Source: an uncultured Methylophilaceae bacterium
Lineage (GTDB): Bacteria > Pseudomonadota > Gammaproteobacteria > Burkholderiales > Methylophilaceae
Assembly (NCBI GenBank): GCA_903834185.1
Contig: CAILHX010000031.1
Span: 1-64,000, forward strand
Direction of reading: 5' to 3'
Length of the DNA stretch: 64,000 nucleotides
A model generated the notes under the pieces. The model ran no database searches. It was given only the letters and a program-made list of their open reading frames with translations, and had not been told where the DNA came from. A program made the position numbers and the translations under genes. Each line of letters opens with the position of its first letter. Position 1 is the first letter of the stretch. Below, piece after piece: positions 46,245 to 56,411 of this stretch.

Positions 46245-46934
46245 TTATTTTTCCTTTAGCCCACTGCCTGCAGCAAAAATCTGTTGCTGATGCTGCGCGT
46301 AATATTGCAAAGCCTTGTGTACCACTTTGACCACGGCTCGCGGGGTGATGGTGGCACCTGCCATATAGTCGAAGCTGCCACCGTCTTTTTTCACTTTCCA
46401 CAACTCGTCTTTTGTTTTGATCAGCGATTGACCGTCAAAGTTCTTCTTGATCCAGTCACTGTGCGCAATATCGATATAATCGCCGAGCCCCGGTGTTTCC
46501 TTATGCGCCAACACACGTACTCCTGCGATCTCGCCATCGGCCTTGATGGCGATCAGTAGTTTGATGTCGCCACTGTAACCATCCGGCGCAATGGCTTCGA
46601 ATATCACCGCGCTAGGCTTCCCGCCCAGCCGCCCGCGATAAGCAAACGTCTCATCGCTATTGCCCAATTCACCGCCTGCCGGCACTTTGAACGTGTCTTG
46701 CAACAGATTATTGTCATGCAATGCAGGCGGCAATACCTGCGACAGCAAAGCCAGCTTTGCCTGCTTTTCGCTACTGGCGATCAAATCGCTTGTTTTCAGA
46801 TGAGTGTAGGCCAGTAATACCGTACCCACGATACAAAACCCTATCATCACCCCGGCCGTACTGAAGGCATGGCTCCAGATGGAGACCGGCTTGTCTTCGC
46901 TTGCCTTGTCCTGGTTTAACTGGTCTTCACTCAT
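46245..46934 (-). CDS. rnfG: Rnf electron transport complex subunit G
   Basis: Subunit with one N-terminal TM helix (about 22-45) and a periplasmic FMN domain, 229 aa. The flavinylation motif reads AGATITP (about 193-199), equivalent to SGAT(I/V)(T/S), with the Thr for covalent FMN. The segment AHKETPGLGDYID is also characteristic. It overlaps rnfD by 4 bp. Confidence 0.94.
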   Translation of the reverse strand: MSEDQLNQDKASEDKPVSIWSHAFSTAGVMIGFCIVGTVLLAYTHLKTSDLIASSEKQAKLALLSQVLPPALHDNNLLQDTFKVPAGGELGNSDETFAYRGRLGGKPSAVIFEAIAPDGYSGDIKLLIAIKADGEIAGVRVLAHKETPGLGDYIDIAHSDWIKKNFDGQSLIKTKDELWKVKKDGGSFDYMAGATITPRAVVKVVHKALQYYAQHQQQIFAAGSGLKEK

Positions 46935-47950
46935 GAGTTATGTCCGAACACTCTGGGCTGCGTTTTCGCATCTATCAGCGGCACGCAGATGTTCATGAGC
47001 AACACAGCAAATGCGACGCCGTCAGGATAACCTCCGTATGTTCGTATCAGCCAGGTCAGCACTGCGATACCGGCAGCGAATATCAACTTGCCGTTAGGCG
47101 TGGTCGGCCCGCTCACCGGGTCGGTGGCGATAAAGAACGCGCACAGCATGCTGGCGCCGGCAAACAGGTGCAGCGTGGGCGGAGCAAAATGTCCGGGGTT
47201 GATGAAGTGGAACAGTCCCGCCATCAGCGCCAATGTGCCCAGAAAAGCGGTAGGGATATGCCAGCTGATGATCTTTTGCTGCACCAGATACAAGCCGCCC
47301 AGCAGATAAGCAGCCGCCACCATTTCACCTCCTTTACCCGCCCAGTGGCCGAAAAATGGCGCCTGCCATATCTGCTCCATGCTGTGGCTCATGGTCAGTT
47401 GCGTCTTCAGATAATCCAGAGGCGTGGCACTGCTCATGGCATCCATGCCCACGCCGATTGGCAGGGTACGGCTGAAGATATATTGCCATTGATCCAGGAA
47501 CGACAGCTTTGCAGCGGTGAGCGACAGCGGTGCAGGCCATAAGGTCATGACCGCAGGGAAAGAGATCAGCAATACCGCATAACCGATCATGGCAGGGTTG
47601 AACGGATTTTGTCCAAGGCCGCCGTACAGATGCTTGGCGATGACGATGGCGAATATTATCCCAACCACGATCAGCCACCAGGGAGCCAGCGGTGGCAAAG
47701 CCAGCGCCAGCAGCCATGCAGTGACCAGTGCACTGCCATCCAGCAGGAAAGGCAGCACCGGGCGGCGGCGTATCTGCAGCACCGAGGCTTCTGCCAGCAA
47801 CGCGACCACGCTACCTATGATAAGGTTGACCAATATCCCGGAACCGAACGCCCACACATAGACGATGATCCCCGGCACAAGAGCGAGCAACACCTTCAAC
47901 ATGACGATGCTGACACTGGTGTTACTGGTAAAGAACGGTGAATATTTCAT
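46931..47950 (-). CDS. rnfD: Rnf electron transport complex subunit D
   Basis: Polytopic membrane subunit of 339 aa with about nine TM helices and a covalent FMN site: MDAMSSATPLDYLKT (about 155-169) contains the SATPL motif whose Thr is flavinylated. GGLGQNPFNPAMIGYA and ATDPVSGPTTPNGKLIFA are family landmarks. It overlaps the rnfC stop by one base and rnfG by 4 bp. Confidence 0.94.
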   Translation of the reverse strand: MKYSPFFTSNTSVSIVMLKVLLALVPGIIVYVWAFGSGILVNLIIGSVVALLAEASVLQIRRRPVLPFLLDGSALVTAWLLALALPPLAPWWLIVVGIIFAIVIAKHLYGGLGQNPFNPAMIGYAVLLISFPAVMTLWPAPLSLTAAKLSFLDQWQYIFSRTLPIGVGMDAMSSATPLDYLKTQLTMSHSMEQIWQAPFFGHWAGKGGEMVAAAYLLGGLYLVQQKIISWHIPTAFLGTLALMAGLFHFINPGHFAPPTLHLFAGASMLCAFFIATDPVSGPTTPNGKLIFAAGIAVLTWLIRTYGGYPDGVAFAVLLMNICVPLIDAKTQPRVFGHNS

Positions 47951-49581
47951 TAGCTATTAGTCTCTGTAGTCGGTGCAGTGCTAGTCATATCACCACGCAG
48001 GGCATCAATTCCTGCAATCTCGGCCTGCACCGCAGGCGATAGATTCTCCGTATTCTGAGGTGTCACCCCCTCTTTCTGTGCCTTGGCTCGTTCCATCGCT
48101 GCCTGGATCGCAGCCTGCTTGTCGGCATCGCCGCCGGTATCGGCCTTGGCAGTACGTAACGCGTTCCTTTGTGCACGTTCCTGCTTTTCCCGCTCTATTC
48201 TGGCCAGGCGGTTATCGTTACGTACGCGTGCCTGATCTGCAGCAGTCTGCGCACGCTCCTGGGCGATGCTCTCGCTCTTGGCGTAACGATAATATTGCAC
48301 CAGCGGGATATGGCTGGGGCATACATAAGTGCAGCAACCGCATTCGATACAATCCTGCAGGTTGTACTCCAGTGCTTTTTCCAGATTATTGCTCTTGGAG
48401 AACCAGTAGAGCTCCTGCGGCTGCAACGACACCGGGCAAACATCTGCACATGCAGCACAACGGATGCAGGGCATCTCCATCGCCGGCGGCGGAAACAGGC
48501 CGGGCGTGGAAGCGATGACGCAATTCATGGCTTTGGTCATCGGCACGGCGCTCGATGGCAGCGTGAAGCCCATCATCGGGCCGCCCATGATATAGCCATC
48601 GGTATTCGGCAAGTCGCCACCCGCGGCCTTTAACAGATCATCAACGCTGGTACCCAGTAACGCTTCGTAATTCCCGGGTCGTGCCACATTACCGGTGATG
48701 GTGACGATGCGCGAGACCGCGGTTTCGCCATGGGCAAAAAAACGATATACCGATTGCGCCGTTGCCACGTTAAAGCACTGGATGCCGATGTCGGTGGAAC
48801 GTCCGTCCGCAGGCACTTCTTTTCCGGTTAACAGGCGTATCAGTTGCCGTGCGTCTCCGCTCGGGTAAAGCGTAGGCACGATACCCACTTCAGCAGCGAA
48901 ACCGGACTTCTCGCAAGCCGCTTTCATCGCCGCAGCGGCTTCCGGCTTGTTGTCTTCGATACCGATAAAGCATTCCACCGCACCCAGTAACGATTGAATG
49001 ATCTGCGCGCCCAGCACGATCTCTTCGGCACGTTCGCGCATCAGCAGATCGTCGCATGTAATGAAAGGTTCGCACTCGGCACCATTCAGTACCAGCGTCA
49101 CCACAGGATGCGTTCCTTTGGGGCTGAGTTTGAGATGGGTGGGGAAAGTCGCGCCGCCCAAACCGACGATACCGGATTGACGCAAGCGGCGCAGCAGCTC
49201 TACCCTATCCATGCTGCGGTAATCCATTGCGTCATGCGCGACCCAACGTTCCTGTCCATCGGGCCTGAGGGTGATGCACATATCCGGCAAACCTGAAGGA
49301 TGCGGGATCACTTGTTCATCTATTGCCACCACAGTGCCTGAAGTCGGCGCGTGCACCGCTGCCGAAACCGTACCGTTGGCTTCTGCCAGCAATTGCCCTT
49401 TGAGTACGCTATCACCCACCTTCACCAGCACTTTGGGCATATTGCCTATGTGCTGACGCAAAGGCAGTACCAGCCGTTCAGGCACCGCAACTTTCTGGAT
49501 CGGCAGACTGGTCGATTCCAGCTTGTGCTCAGGCGGGTGTACCCCGTTGCTGGCATTAAAGATTTTAGCGAGGATGTTCAT
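47950..49581 (-). CDS. rnfC: Rnf electron transport complex subunit C
   Basis: Peripheral NADH-dehydrogenase-like subunit, 543 aa. Two 4Fe-4S motifs [15 protein letters not shown] and [16 protein letters not shown] (about 375-425), an NADH/FMN-binding part ([26 protein letters not shown]) and an N-terminal lipoyl-like barrel. The C-terminal tail after about residue 445 is Arg/Ala/Gln-rich and probably helical, as in proteobacterial RnfC. It overlaps rnfB by 4 bp. Confidence 0.95.
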   Translation of the reverse strand: MNILAKIFNASNGVHPPEHKLESTSLPIQKVAVPERLVLPLRQHIGNMPKVLVKVGDSVLKGQLLAEANGTVSAAVHAPTSGTVVAIDEQVIPHPSGLPDMCITLRPDGQERWVAHDAMDYRSMDRVELLRRLRQSGIVGLGGATFPTHLKLSPKGTHPVVTLVLNGAECEPFITCDDLLMRERAEEIVLGAQIIQSLLGAVECFIGIEDNKPEAAAAMKAACEKSGFAAEVGIVPTLYPSGDARQLIRLLTGKEVPADGRSTDIGIQCFNVATAQSVYRFFAHGETAVSRIVTITGNVARPGNYEALLGTSVDDLLKAAGGDLPNTDGYIMGGPMMGFTLPSSAVPMTKAMNCVIASTPGLFPPPAMEMPCIRCAACADVCPVSLQPQELYWFSKSNNLEKALEYNLQDCIECGCCTYVCPSHIPLVQYYRYAKSESIAQERAQTAADQARVRNDNRLARIEREKQERAQRNALRTAKADTGGDADKQAAIQAAMERAKAQKEGVTPQNTENLSPAVQAEIAGIDALRGDMTSTAPTTETNS

Positions 49582-50147
49582 GCTCTTGCTTCTGCTTTTA
49601 TTTCGCTCTTGATTTCAAATACCGGATAACGCCATTTCCAGTTACCTATGTCTTCCGCAAGCGGAATCATGGTGATGCAATCCACCGGGCAGGGCGCCAG
49701 ACAAAGCTCGCAACCCGTGCATTCGGCGGCGATGATGGTATGCATCTGCTTCGCCGCGCCGAGAATGGCATCTACCGGACATGCTTGTATGCACAAAGTG
49801 CAACCGATGCAGGTCTGCTCATCAATAAAAGCAACCGATTTAGGTTTGGGCTCGCCGTGCTCGGCATTCAGCGGCTTGGGTTCTACCCCCAGCAGGTCTG
49901 CCAGCAACTTGATGCCGGGCTCGCCTCCCGGCGGGCATTGATTGATGTCGGCTTCGCCGTTGGCAATGGCCGTAGCATAGGGTTTGCACCCCGGATAGCC
50001 ACATTGTCCGCATTGCGTTTGCGGCAGAATGGCGTCTATCTTGTCCACCAGCGGATCGCCTTCCACCTTGAACTTGATCGAGGAATACCCAAGCGCTATG
50101 CCTAAGGCCAGCCCAAGGCCTACCATCACCAGAATCGCAGTTAGCAT
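49578..50147 (-). CDS. rnfB: Rnf electron transport complex subunit B
   Basis: Iron-sulfur subunit of 189 aa: an N-terminal TM helix (about 4-24), a Fe-S motif [16 protein letters not shown] (about 47-62) and two 4Fe-4S ferredoxin motifs, [16 protein letters not shown] and [16 protein letters not shown]. It accepts electrons from ferredoxin, or delivers them in the reverse direction. It is 6 bp downstream of rnfA. Confidence 0.95.
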   Translation of the reverse strand: MLTAILVMVGLGLALGIALGYSSIKFKVEGDPLVDKIDAILPQTQCGQCGYPGCKPYATAIANGEADINQCPPGGEPGIKLLADLLGVEPKPLNAEHGEPKPKSVAFIDEQTCIGCTLCIQACPVDAILGAAKQMHTIIAAECTGCELCLAPCPVDCITMIPLAEDIGNWKWRYPVFEIKSEIKAEARA

Positions 50148-50153
50148 GATTGA

Positions 50154-50735
50154 TTAACCTTTAACCAACCCGGCGAATCCCATGAACGCAAGACTCATCA
50201 ATCCGGCAGTGACCATGGCGATCGCGCCACCACGGAACGGCAAGGGAATATCAGCAGCTTCCATACGTTCACGCATGGAAGCAAACAGGATCAGCACCAT
50301 GGAAAAACCCATCGCGCCGCCAAAGCCGAATAGCAGGGAATCGGCAAAATTATGCTTGGCTTGGACATTCAGCAACGGGATGCCGAGTACCGCGCAATTG
50401 GTGGTGATCAGCGGCAGATAGATGCCCAACACCTGATACAGCACCGGACTGGTCTTTTCGACCACGATCTCGGTAAATTGCACCACCCCCGCGATCACCA
50501 CGATGAATGACAGGGTACGCAGGTAGAACAGATCAGGCCCCAGCAGGTATTGATTGATCAAATAACTTGTGCCGGAACCTATCGTCAGCACGAATGCAGT
50601 CGCCAAGCCCATGGCGATAGAGGCTTCCAGTTTTTTGGATACCCCCATGAACGGGCATAAGCCCAGTATCTTGACCAGCACGATGTTATTGACGAACACC
50701 GTGCCCAGCAGAATAAGAATATAGCTTGAGAACAT
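50154..50735 (-). CDS. rnfA: Rnf electron transport complex subunit A
   Basis: Integral membrane subunit of 193 aa with six TM helices. [21 protein letters not shown] and [19 protein letters not shown] are family signatures, including the conserved Cys residues in TM segments that bind the intramembrane Fe-S cluster with RnfE. First gene of rnfABCDGE-nth-FIST-DUF1841. The complex likely makes low-potential ferredoxin at the expense of ion motive force, or maintains SoxR-like redox control; the direction cannot be told from sequence. Confidence 0.95.
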   Translation of the reverse strand: MFSSYILILLGTVFVNNIVLVKILGLCPFMGVSKKLEASIAMGLATAFVLTIGSGTSYLINQYLLGPDLFYLRTLSFIVVIAGVVQFTEIVVEKTSPVLYQVLGIYLPLITTNCAVLGIPLLNVQAKHNFADSLLFGFGGAMGFSMVLILFASMRERMEAADIPLPFRGGAIAMVTAGLMSLAFMGFAGLVKG

Positions 50736-50903
50736 GCTTGATAAGCCCTGAATAATATCGAATTATCGCCTTCACCCGGTCAACGTGCAACATACCAGTG
50801 CATCGCACAATGTCGAGCGGCAATATAGCATTTACTCTATAAAAGAAAAAAGAATAAATACTTCTAGCATATAAGCATTTATTTTATAAAGATGACTTAG
50901 ATA

Positions 50904-52427
50904 CTAGCCTTTTAGCAGCTTCTGGCTGGAGTTCTGCGGGATATGCTTAAGCTTGGTCTCAATTTGCTCGCAAAGTCTTTTCAGTATCTTGATCCGGGCA
51001 AAATTCTTGTCATTGGCCTCGACCATGATCCACGGCGCGATCTCGGTGCTGGTGCGGTCTACCATGTCGCATACTGCCTGCTCGTATTGCTTCCATTTTT
51101 TGCGGTTACGCCAGTCTTCCTCGGTGATTTTGAAGCTCTTGAAACCGGTTTCCTGCCTGGACTCGAAACGCCGTAACTGCTCCTCCTTGGTGATCGCAAG
51201 CCAGAATTTGACAACCAGAATATCGTGCCTGAACAGCTGCGATTCAAAATCGTTGATCTCGCTATAGGCGCGCATCCAGTCCGCATCGGAAATGAACTTT
51301 TCCACGCGCTCGACCAGCACACGACCATACCATGAGCGGTCGAATATGGTGACGCGCCCCCGGCGCGGGATATGCCGCCAGAACCTCCACAGGTAAGGCT
51401 GTGCACGTTCCTCCTCGGTTGGCGCCGCAATCGGTACCACCTGATATTGCCGCGCGTCCAATGCCCCGGTGATACGGCGGATACTACCACCCTTGCCTGC
51501 GGCATCATTGCCCTCGAACACCACCACTACAGTCATTTTCTTGAATCTGGGGTCACGCGTAAGTGAATTCAATCGCCCCTGATACTTTTCCAGCTCAAGC
51601 TTGAACTTATCCTTTTCCAGCACCTGTGACATGTTCAAAGTTTTGAGTATATCCAGATGATCTATCGGTGCTATCAGCGGCGCGGCAGCGATCCTTTTAA
51701 CCTTGGGGGCTGCTTCCTGTTCCAGCCGCCCGGTGATGGCCTTGAGGATCATCTTGCCCACTGTCAACCCGCGATAGCATGGATCTTCACCCTCAACGAT
51801 CATCCACGGCGCTTCTGCGGTACTCGTGTGGCGAATCACCATTTCATGCACGGTCTGCAACTGATCGTAAACCTTGAAATGCTTCCAGTCTCTCTCCGTC
51901 ACCCGCCAGCGCGTGAGCGGATTCTTCTCCAGCGCCTTGAGCCGCTTTTTCTGCTTTTCCTTGGACAGATGCAGCCAGAACTTGATGATCAGCGCCCCCT
52001 CATCCACCAGCATCTTTTCCAGGCGCTTGGCACGCTCCATACTTTGCTCAAGATCAGCCATCCTAGTGACGTTGAACACTTTGTTGAGAATAGGCCATGT
52101 GTACCAGGAACCAAGGAAGACACCTATCTTGCCCTTGGGCGGCAACTCGCGCCAGAATCTCCACATCATCGGCCTGTCCATCTCTTCATCCGACGGGTCG
52201 CCCATGCCGTGGGTCTGGATATAACGCGGGTCCATCCACTCATTGAGCAGATTTACTGTCTCGCCACGCCCCGCGCCATCTAATCCGCCGATAAGAATAA
52301 TGACTTGGAACTTGGCCAGCTTTACCAAATCCAGTTGCGCATTCAGCAGTGCCTCACGCAATGCGGGCACTTCTTTATCGTATTCGGACTTCTTGATCTT
52401 GTGGCCTAACTCGGCTGATTCAAACAT
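50904..52427 (-). CDS. pap: Polyphosphate:AMP phosphotransferase, two-domain PPK2
   Basis: Predicted transfer of phosphate from polyphosphate to AMP, forming ADP. The 507-aa protein consists of two fused PPK2 domains (about 10-240 and 275-500). The N-terminal P-loop is degenerate (GGLDGAGRGE) while the C-terminal one is intact (FEGNDAAGKGGS), consistent with the class II arrangement in which only the C-terminal half is catalytic. DRSWYGRVLVERVE and WLHLSKEKQKKRL/WLAITKEEQLRRF repeats mark both halves. It is transcribed alone between rnfA and the SulP gene. Confidence 0.92.
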   Translation of the reverse strand: MFESAELGHKIKKSEYDKEVPALREALLNAQLDLVKLAKFQVIILIGGLDGAGRGETVNLLNEWMDPRYIQTHGMGDPSDEEMDRPMMWRFWRELPPKGKIGVFLGSWYTWPILNKVFNVTRMADLEQSMERAKRLEKMLVDEGALIIKFWLHLSKEKQKKRLKALEKNPLTRWRVTERDWKHFKVYDQLQTVHEMVIRHTSTAEAPWMIVEGEDPCYRGLTVGKMILKAITGRLEQEAAPKVKRIAAAPLIAPIDHLDILKTLNMSQVLEKDKFKLELEKYQGRLNSLTRDPRFKKMTVVVVFEGNDAAGKGGSIRRITGALDARQYQVVPIAAPTEEERAQPYLWRFWRHIPRRGRVTIFDRSWYGRVLVERVEKFISDADWMRAYSEINDFESQLFRHDILVVKFWLAITKEEQLRRFESRQETGFKSFKITEEDWRNRKKWKQYEQAVCDMVDRTSTEIAPWIMVEANDKNFARIKILKRLCEQIETKLKHIPQNSSQKLLKG

Positions 52428-52594
52428 GTGGGCTCTCCTCTCTCGAGTACCTTCATTAAGGTGCGTAGATGTATACCATTTATACTATATTGTTTTACGT
52501 TAGGTTTTTTTGACCTGCATCAGAAAAACCAATCGCTTGCTCCAGTTTACTTCCCAGACTCATCCATCGTATTTCCGGCTGAAGCAAAACTGCA

Positions 52595-54793
52595 TCAGGA
52601 GTCCAGCGCATGTATCTCGGTATTGGCATATCGCAAGCGCGCGGCGAGAACTCTGGAAAGCCCTACCAGCAGGCTGATGGCAACTTTTTTATGCTCTTCT
52701 GCAAGCTTCTCGAATTCGGCTCGGGAAAGGCCGTAAATATCGGTGTCAGTTTGCGCGATCGCTGTGGCAGAACGTGGCTGCCCATCGAGGAACGACATCT
52801 CGCCAAAAAATGAACCTCGCCCGAAGGTGCTGATATGGTGGTTGTGGGTTTCATCCAGTGGCAGCAGGATACGCACTTCTCCGCGCCGGATCAGGAACAA
52901 TTCATCGCCGGTTGTGCCGCTTTCGAAAATAAGTTCACCGGCCTTGTAGGAAAGCTTGGTCATGCAAGCGGCAAGAGAAGCGAGTGTCTCCAGTTTGCGC
53001 CCCTTGAACAATTCGAATTCATTCAGCTCAAGCAACGATTCTTCTTCGTGTTGCAGCAAGGCTTGGGCGATGATGCGATCCTCTACCCACTCCACTGCTT
53101 CGTCCAACTCGCCGAATATCAGCACCGGGTTGCCTTCGCGCGTCAATCCCAGATGCCTGAAATACTGTTTCATATCCCTGCCGCTGGGCAGGCTTGCAGG
53201 CATATTGCTGAAAAGCAGATAACCCTTGCGTTCATTCAGCATATCCTTGATCTGCTCCAGCATGTGCGCGGCAGTCATGTCCACCGTTTGTACCCGACGC
53301 ATGTCCAGGATCACATAAGTACGCAGCTTGATTTCGGGTTCCAGCAAGGTATACAGCTGGTCGGCGGTGCCAAAGAACAAACTGCCTTGCAGTTGGAAGA
53401 TGACTGCCTGGCCGCCCTGTTTGGAAAGCACTTCCATTTCTTCCTGAACACGGATTTGCTTGGAAAAAGTCTCGTTACCATAGCTCTTGCGGCGCATGAT
53501 TTTGTTGCCGACCTCCTCATGCACAAACAGCGCAATCGCCAGCAAAACACCGACACCGGACGCTGCAATCAGGCTGACTGAAAGCGCCACGATCACCACT
53601 GAAATAATCACCAGGAAATCCAGCCGCGTGCTCTCGGATTTCAGCAACGTCAGATTATGCATATCTATCATACGTAAACCGATCACGATCAATATCCCGG
53701 CCAGTGCAGCTACCGGCACCCAGGCGATCACACTGCCAAGCAACACGAACGCGACCAGCGCCAATGCGCCTTCGACAACGCCGGAAAGTCGGGTGCTGGC
53801 GCCCCCGGACATATTGACCAGAGTTGGCCCCATGGCGCCCGCTCCCGGGATTCCTCCAATGATGGCTGACACCACGTTACCTATCCCTTGCCCTCTTAGT
53901 TCGCGGTTGGAGTCGTGGCGGGAACGCGTCAGTGCATCCAGCACCACACAGGTTTTCAAGGTGTCGATGGAAAGCAGCGCCGCCAGTGTCAGCGCCGGAA
54001 ACAGCATCACTCTGAAATCATGTAATTGCAAGTTGCTCGCGGCACGCAACCTGCCGCTCATGGCCTCTGTAAAACTTGCGCCGGATTTACCCAGTGACCC
54101 CACCACCAGCGTATTGTCGGTGAGCGTAAACAGTGAGTTATCCAGCAACGCCACGCCGAAATAGGCGACCACCCCGGCCAGCAGCGCAAGGATGGCGGCA
54201 GGGACCACCTTGATGACTTTGGATGCCCCATACATCACTGCAATCGTGACTGACCCGACTAAAATTGCCTGCCATTTCCACATACCCATCGCAGCTAGCG
54301 ATGCCCAGAAATGCATACCCTTGGGAGCGCCCAGAAGCTTGGGTACCTGACTGGCAATGATGTACAGCCCCACACCGCTCAAATAACCACTCACCACGGA
54401 ATAAGGCATGTACTTTATCAAACGCCCCAGACCCACCGTGCCAAATATCAACTGCAAAATACCGGCAGCCAGCCCCAGCATGGATATCATCAGTAGTGTC
54501 GACTCCACACTGTTGCCCTGATGTATGAACTCGATGGCAAAGGCCGAGAGAACTGCGGCTGCAGGCGCGCAGGGTGCCGTGATCAAACGATTGGTGCCGC
54601 CGAACAAGGGAGCCAGCAAACCCAGAGCAGTTACGCCAAGAATGCCCGCCAACGCCCCTTGCGCCGCATAACTGCTGCCCATGGATGAAAATATGGTCAC
54701 CCCGAACGCAATTGCCGATGGCAACGCGACCATCATGGCAGCCAAGCCTCCCCATAGATCACCACTGAGATTTTCGAACTTGATCGTCTTCAT
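52595..54793 (-). CDS. SulP-family anion transporter with STAS and cyclic-nucleotide-binding domains
   Basis: A 732-aa membrane protein: a SulP/SLC26 transmembrane domain (about 1-430, GGIPGAGAMGPTLVNMSGGA), a STAS domain (about 455-560, YVILDMRRVQTVDMTAAHML) and a C-terminal cNMP-binding domain (about 600-715, FESGTTGDELFLIRRGEVRILL and FGEMSFLDGQPRSATAIA). Substrate may be sulfate, bicarbonate or another anion; the adjacent organosulfur locus hints at sulfate but does not prove it. Fused CNB suggests allosteric control by a cyclic nucleotide. Divergent from the SfnR-like gene. Confidence 0.88.
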   Translation of the reverse strand: MKTIKFENLSGDLWGGLAAMMVALPSAIAFGVTIFSSMGSSYAAQGALAGILGVTALGLLAPLFGGTNRLITAPCAPAAAVLSAFAIEFIHQGNSVESTLLMISMLGLAAGILQLIFGTVGLGRLIKYMPYSVVSGYLSGVGLYIIASQVPKLLGAPKGMHFWASLAAMGMWKWQAILVGSVTIAVMYGASKVIKVVPAAILALLAGVVAYFGVALLDNSLFTLTDNTLVVGSLGKSGASFTEAMSGRLRAASNLQLHDFRVMLFPALTLAALLSIDTLKTCVVLDALTRSRHDSNRELRGQGIGNVVSAIIGGIPGAGAMGPTLVNMSGGASTRLSGVVEGALALVAFVLLGSVIAWVPVAALAGILIVIGLRMIDMHNLTLLKSESTRLDFLVIISVVIVALSVSLIAASGVGVLLAIALFVHEEVGNKIMRRKSYGNETFSKQIRVQEEMEVLSKQGGQAVIFQLQGSLFFGTADQLYTLLEPEIKLRTYVILDMRRVQTVDMTAAHMLEQIKDMLNERKGYLLFSNMPASLPSGRDMKQYFRHLGLTREGNPVLIFGELDEAVEWVEDRIIAQALLQHEEESLLELNEFELFKGRKLETLASLAACMTKLSYKAGELIFESGTTGDELFLIRRGEVRILLPLDETHNHHISTFGRGSFFGEMSFLDGQPRSATAIAQTDTDIYGLSRAEFEKLAEEHKKVAISLLVGLSRVLAARLRYANTEIHALDS

Positions 54794-55092
54794 AATTTCT
54801 ATAATTTAAAAAATCGACGACTTCAGGTATACCAAAAAGCTTGCAAACGCAATAGCGGTTTGGTCAAACATCCTTCGCTTTGTCCATACGCTAACAAACA
54901 ACCCGGCCTTTGAAGAGCTTGTTTAGCGGCAGGGTAATCGTAAAACCCGCCTGGAAAAATGCAAAATAGGAATAAACATATTATTTAATATTCTTTCACA
55001 TTATATGCAATGGCCTATATATTCCTGTGCCTCTTATTCCGATTCGTGAAAATGTTAAGCCTTGTCTTGTTGATTGTTTTAGCGGGAGAACC
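54794..55092. other. AT-rich divergent gap between sulP and the SfnR-like regulator
   Basis: 299 bp with no gene. The centre (54960-55020) is very AT-rich and could hold sigma-70 or CysB-type sites, but no motif can be assigned. A CGGCC...GAGC string at 54905-54921 has GG-N10-GC spacing but lacks the TGGC and TTGC cores and is not called. CGGGAGA at 55082-55088 is the ribosome site of the regulator. Confidence 0.5.
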
Positions 55093-56208
55093 ATGAGCAG
55101 CTATATTGAAGAAATTGAAACCGAAGATCATCTTCAGGCAGGTACTGGTCGAGCTGTTCTGACGTTTCCCAATCCCCAGCAGATTAGCTTGTCTATTCGT
55201 GCAAGTGCATTGGTATTTGCAGATCCGGAATCGCAAAAGCTACTGTCCATAATCGAACGCGTAGCCCCAAGTGAAGCAACTGTTTTGATCAAGGGAGAAA
55301 CAGGAACGGGCAAAGAACTTGTTGCTAGACACATTCACTCCTTAAGCAGAAGAAAAAACGGACCTTTTGCGGCAATTAACTGTGGTGCATTTTCTGAGAC
55401 ACTGGTTGAAAGTGAGCTATTCGGTTATGAACGCGGAGCATTTACCGGTGCTGTTGGCGCAAAACCAGGCTGGTTTGAAACCGCCAATGGCGGTACGCTC
55501 TTTCTGGATGAAATCGGGGACTTGCCGATGTCCACCCAGGTCAAGTTGCTGCGTGTTTTGCAGGAAAGAGAAATTATCCGTGTCGGTGCAAGAAAAACCA
55601 CTCCGATTGACGTCAGGTTACTTGCGGCAACCAATGTGGACCTCAAGGAAGCAGTACATGCCGGCAGGTTCCGTGAAGATCTCTTTTATCGAATCAACGT
55701 GGTACCACTACAGCTATCGCCATTGCGGGAGAGGCCGGGGGATATTCTGCCGCTGATACAGCACTTCATTAGAGTCTACGCGAAAAGGCTGCATATCAAG
55801 GAACCCATCATCCTGCCTGAAACTTTGCGCGCCCTGAGCGATTATCCATGGCCAGGGAATATTCGTGAGCTGGAAAACCTGATTCATCGTGCGCTGCTGG
55901 TTTGCGAAGGAGAAGTATTGAGGCCTCATAACCTCAACCTGCCGATTATTCGCGAACATGATTATGAAGTTCCAAAAGCAATATTGCAGGACGAGCCACC
56001 GCTGGAGGATGATTTCAGCAACATCAAGAAAGCTTTCGCGAAGCTTTTTGAAATGGAGCCCGAGGCGCTTTACGACAGCGTTAATAAAGCATTGATTACA
56101 CAAGCTTATCAGCACGCCCGTGAAAATCAGGTACAAACTGCAAAACTTCTTGGAATCAGTCGGAACGTCCTGCGGAACCAGTTGAAACACTTGGGCTTGA
56201 TCGTATAA
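55093..56208 (+). CDS. Sigma-54 enhancer-binding activator, SfnR-like
   Basis: A 371-aa AAA+ activator of sigma-54 RNA polymerase without an N-terminal receiver or sensor domain, as in SfnR/SfnA-type regulators of sulfone use. Walker A GETGTGKE (68-75), sigma-54 contact loop GAFTGA (115-120), Walker B TLFLDEIGD (135-143) and a C-terminal Fis-type HTH (QTAKLLGISRNVLRNQLK). Start ATG 55093 follows CGGGAGA; an open frame begins at 55027. Activity is probably set by its expression, for example under CysB. It lies beside three sigma-54 promoters and their 18-bp sites, so it is the obvious local activator. Confidence 0.88.
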   Translation: MSSYIEEIETEDHLQAGTGRAVLTFPNPQQISLSIRASALVFADPESQKLLSIIERVAPSEATVLIKGETGTGKELVARHIHSLSRRKNGPFAAINCGAFSETLVESELFGYERGAFTGAVGAKPGWFETANGGTLFLDEIGDLPMSTQVKLLRVLQEREIIRVGARKTTPIDVRLLAATNVDLKEAVHAGRFREDLFYRINVVPLQLSPLRERPGDILPLIQHFIRVYAKRLHIKEPIILPETLRALSDYPWPGNIRELENLIHRALLVCEGEVLRPHNLNLPIIREHDYEVPKAILQDEPPLEDDFSNIKKAFAKLFEMEPEALYDSVNKALITQAYQHARENQVQTAKLLGISRNVLRNQLKHLGLIV

Positions 56209-56224
56209 GCAACTTACTTCTGCG

Positions 56225-56242
56225 CTGTTTGTTTCTGAACAG
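56225..56242. promoter_or_regulatory. Candidate activator site (UAS) upstream of msuE-like gene
   Basis: The 18-mer CTGTTTGTTTCTGAACAG has perfect 5-bp inverted arms (CTGTT/AACAG) around 8 bp. Its centre is about 90 bp upstream of the -24 GG at 56324. Two further half-site-like CAACAG copies follow at 56257-56262 and 56289-56294. The same architecture recurs at 62078-62095. Confidence 0.6.
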
Positions 56243-56322
56243 GAAAGCACGATTTTCAACAGCCATCTTCTGCTGCAGGTTGTTTTTTCAACAGGATTAC
56301 TCTAATTCCGCCCCATTTTGCA

Positions 56323-56339
56323 TGGCATGGAACATGCTA
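56323..56339 (+). promoter_or_regulatory. Sigma-54 promoter of msuE-like gene
   Basis: TGGCATGGAACATGCTA has GG (56324-56325) and GC (56336-56337) separated by 10 bp, the -24/-12 signature. The gene starts at 56412, leaving a leader of about 60 nt. Confidence 0.82.
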
Positions 56340-56411
56340 ACTTGGGAAGGTGCTAATAAAAGCAGATCGCTTTAGCATTGCCTTTCAATGAATAAGTATT
56401 TAGGAGCTTAT

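Noticed and set aside
54905-54921. Sigma-54 promoter in the sulP/SfnR gap
   Set aside because: Spacing is GG-N10-GC, but the flanks are CGGCC and GAGC, far from TGGC and TTGC, and no 18-bp site lies upstream.
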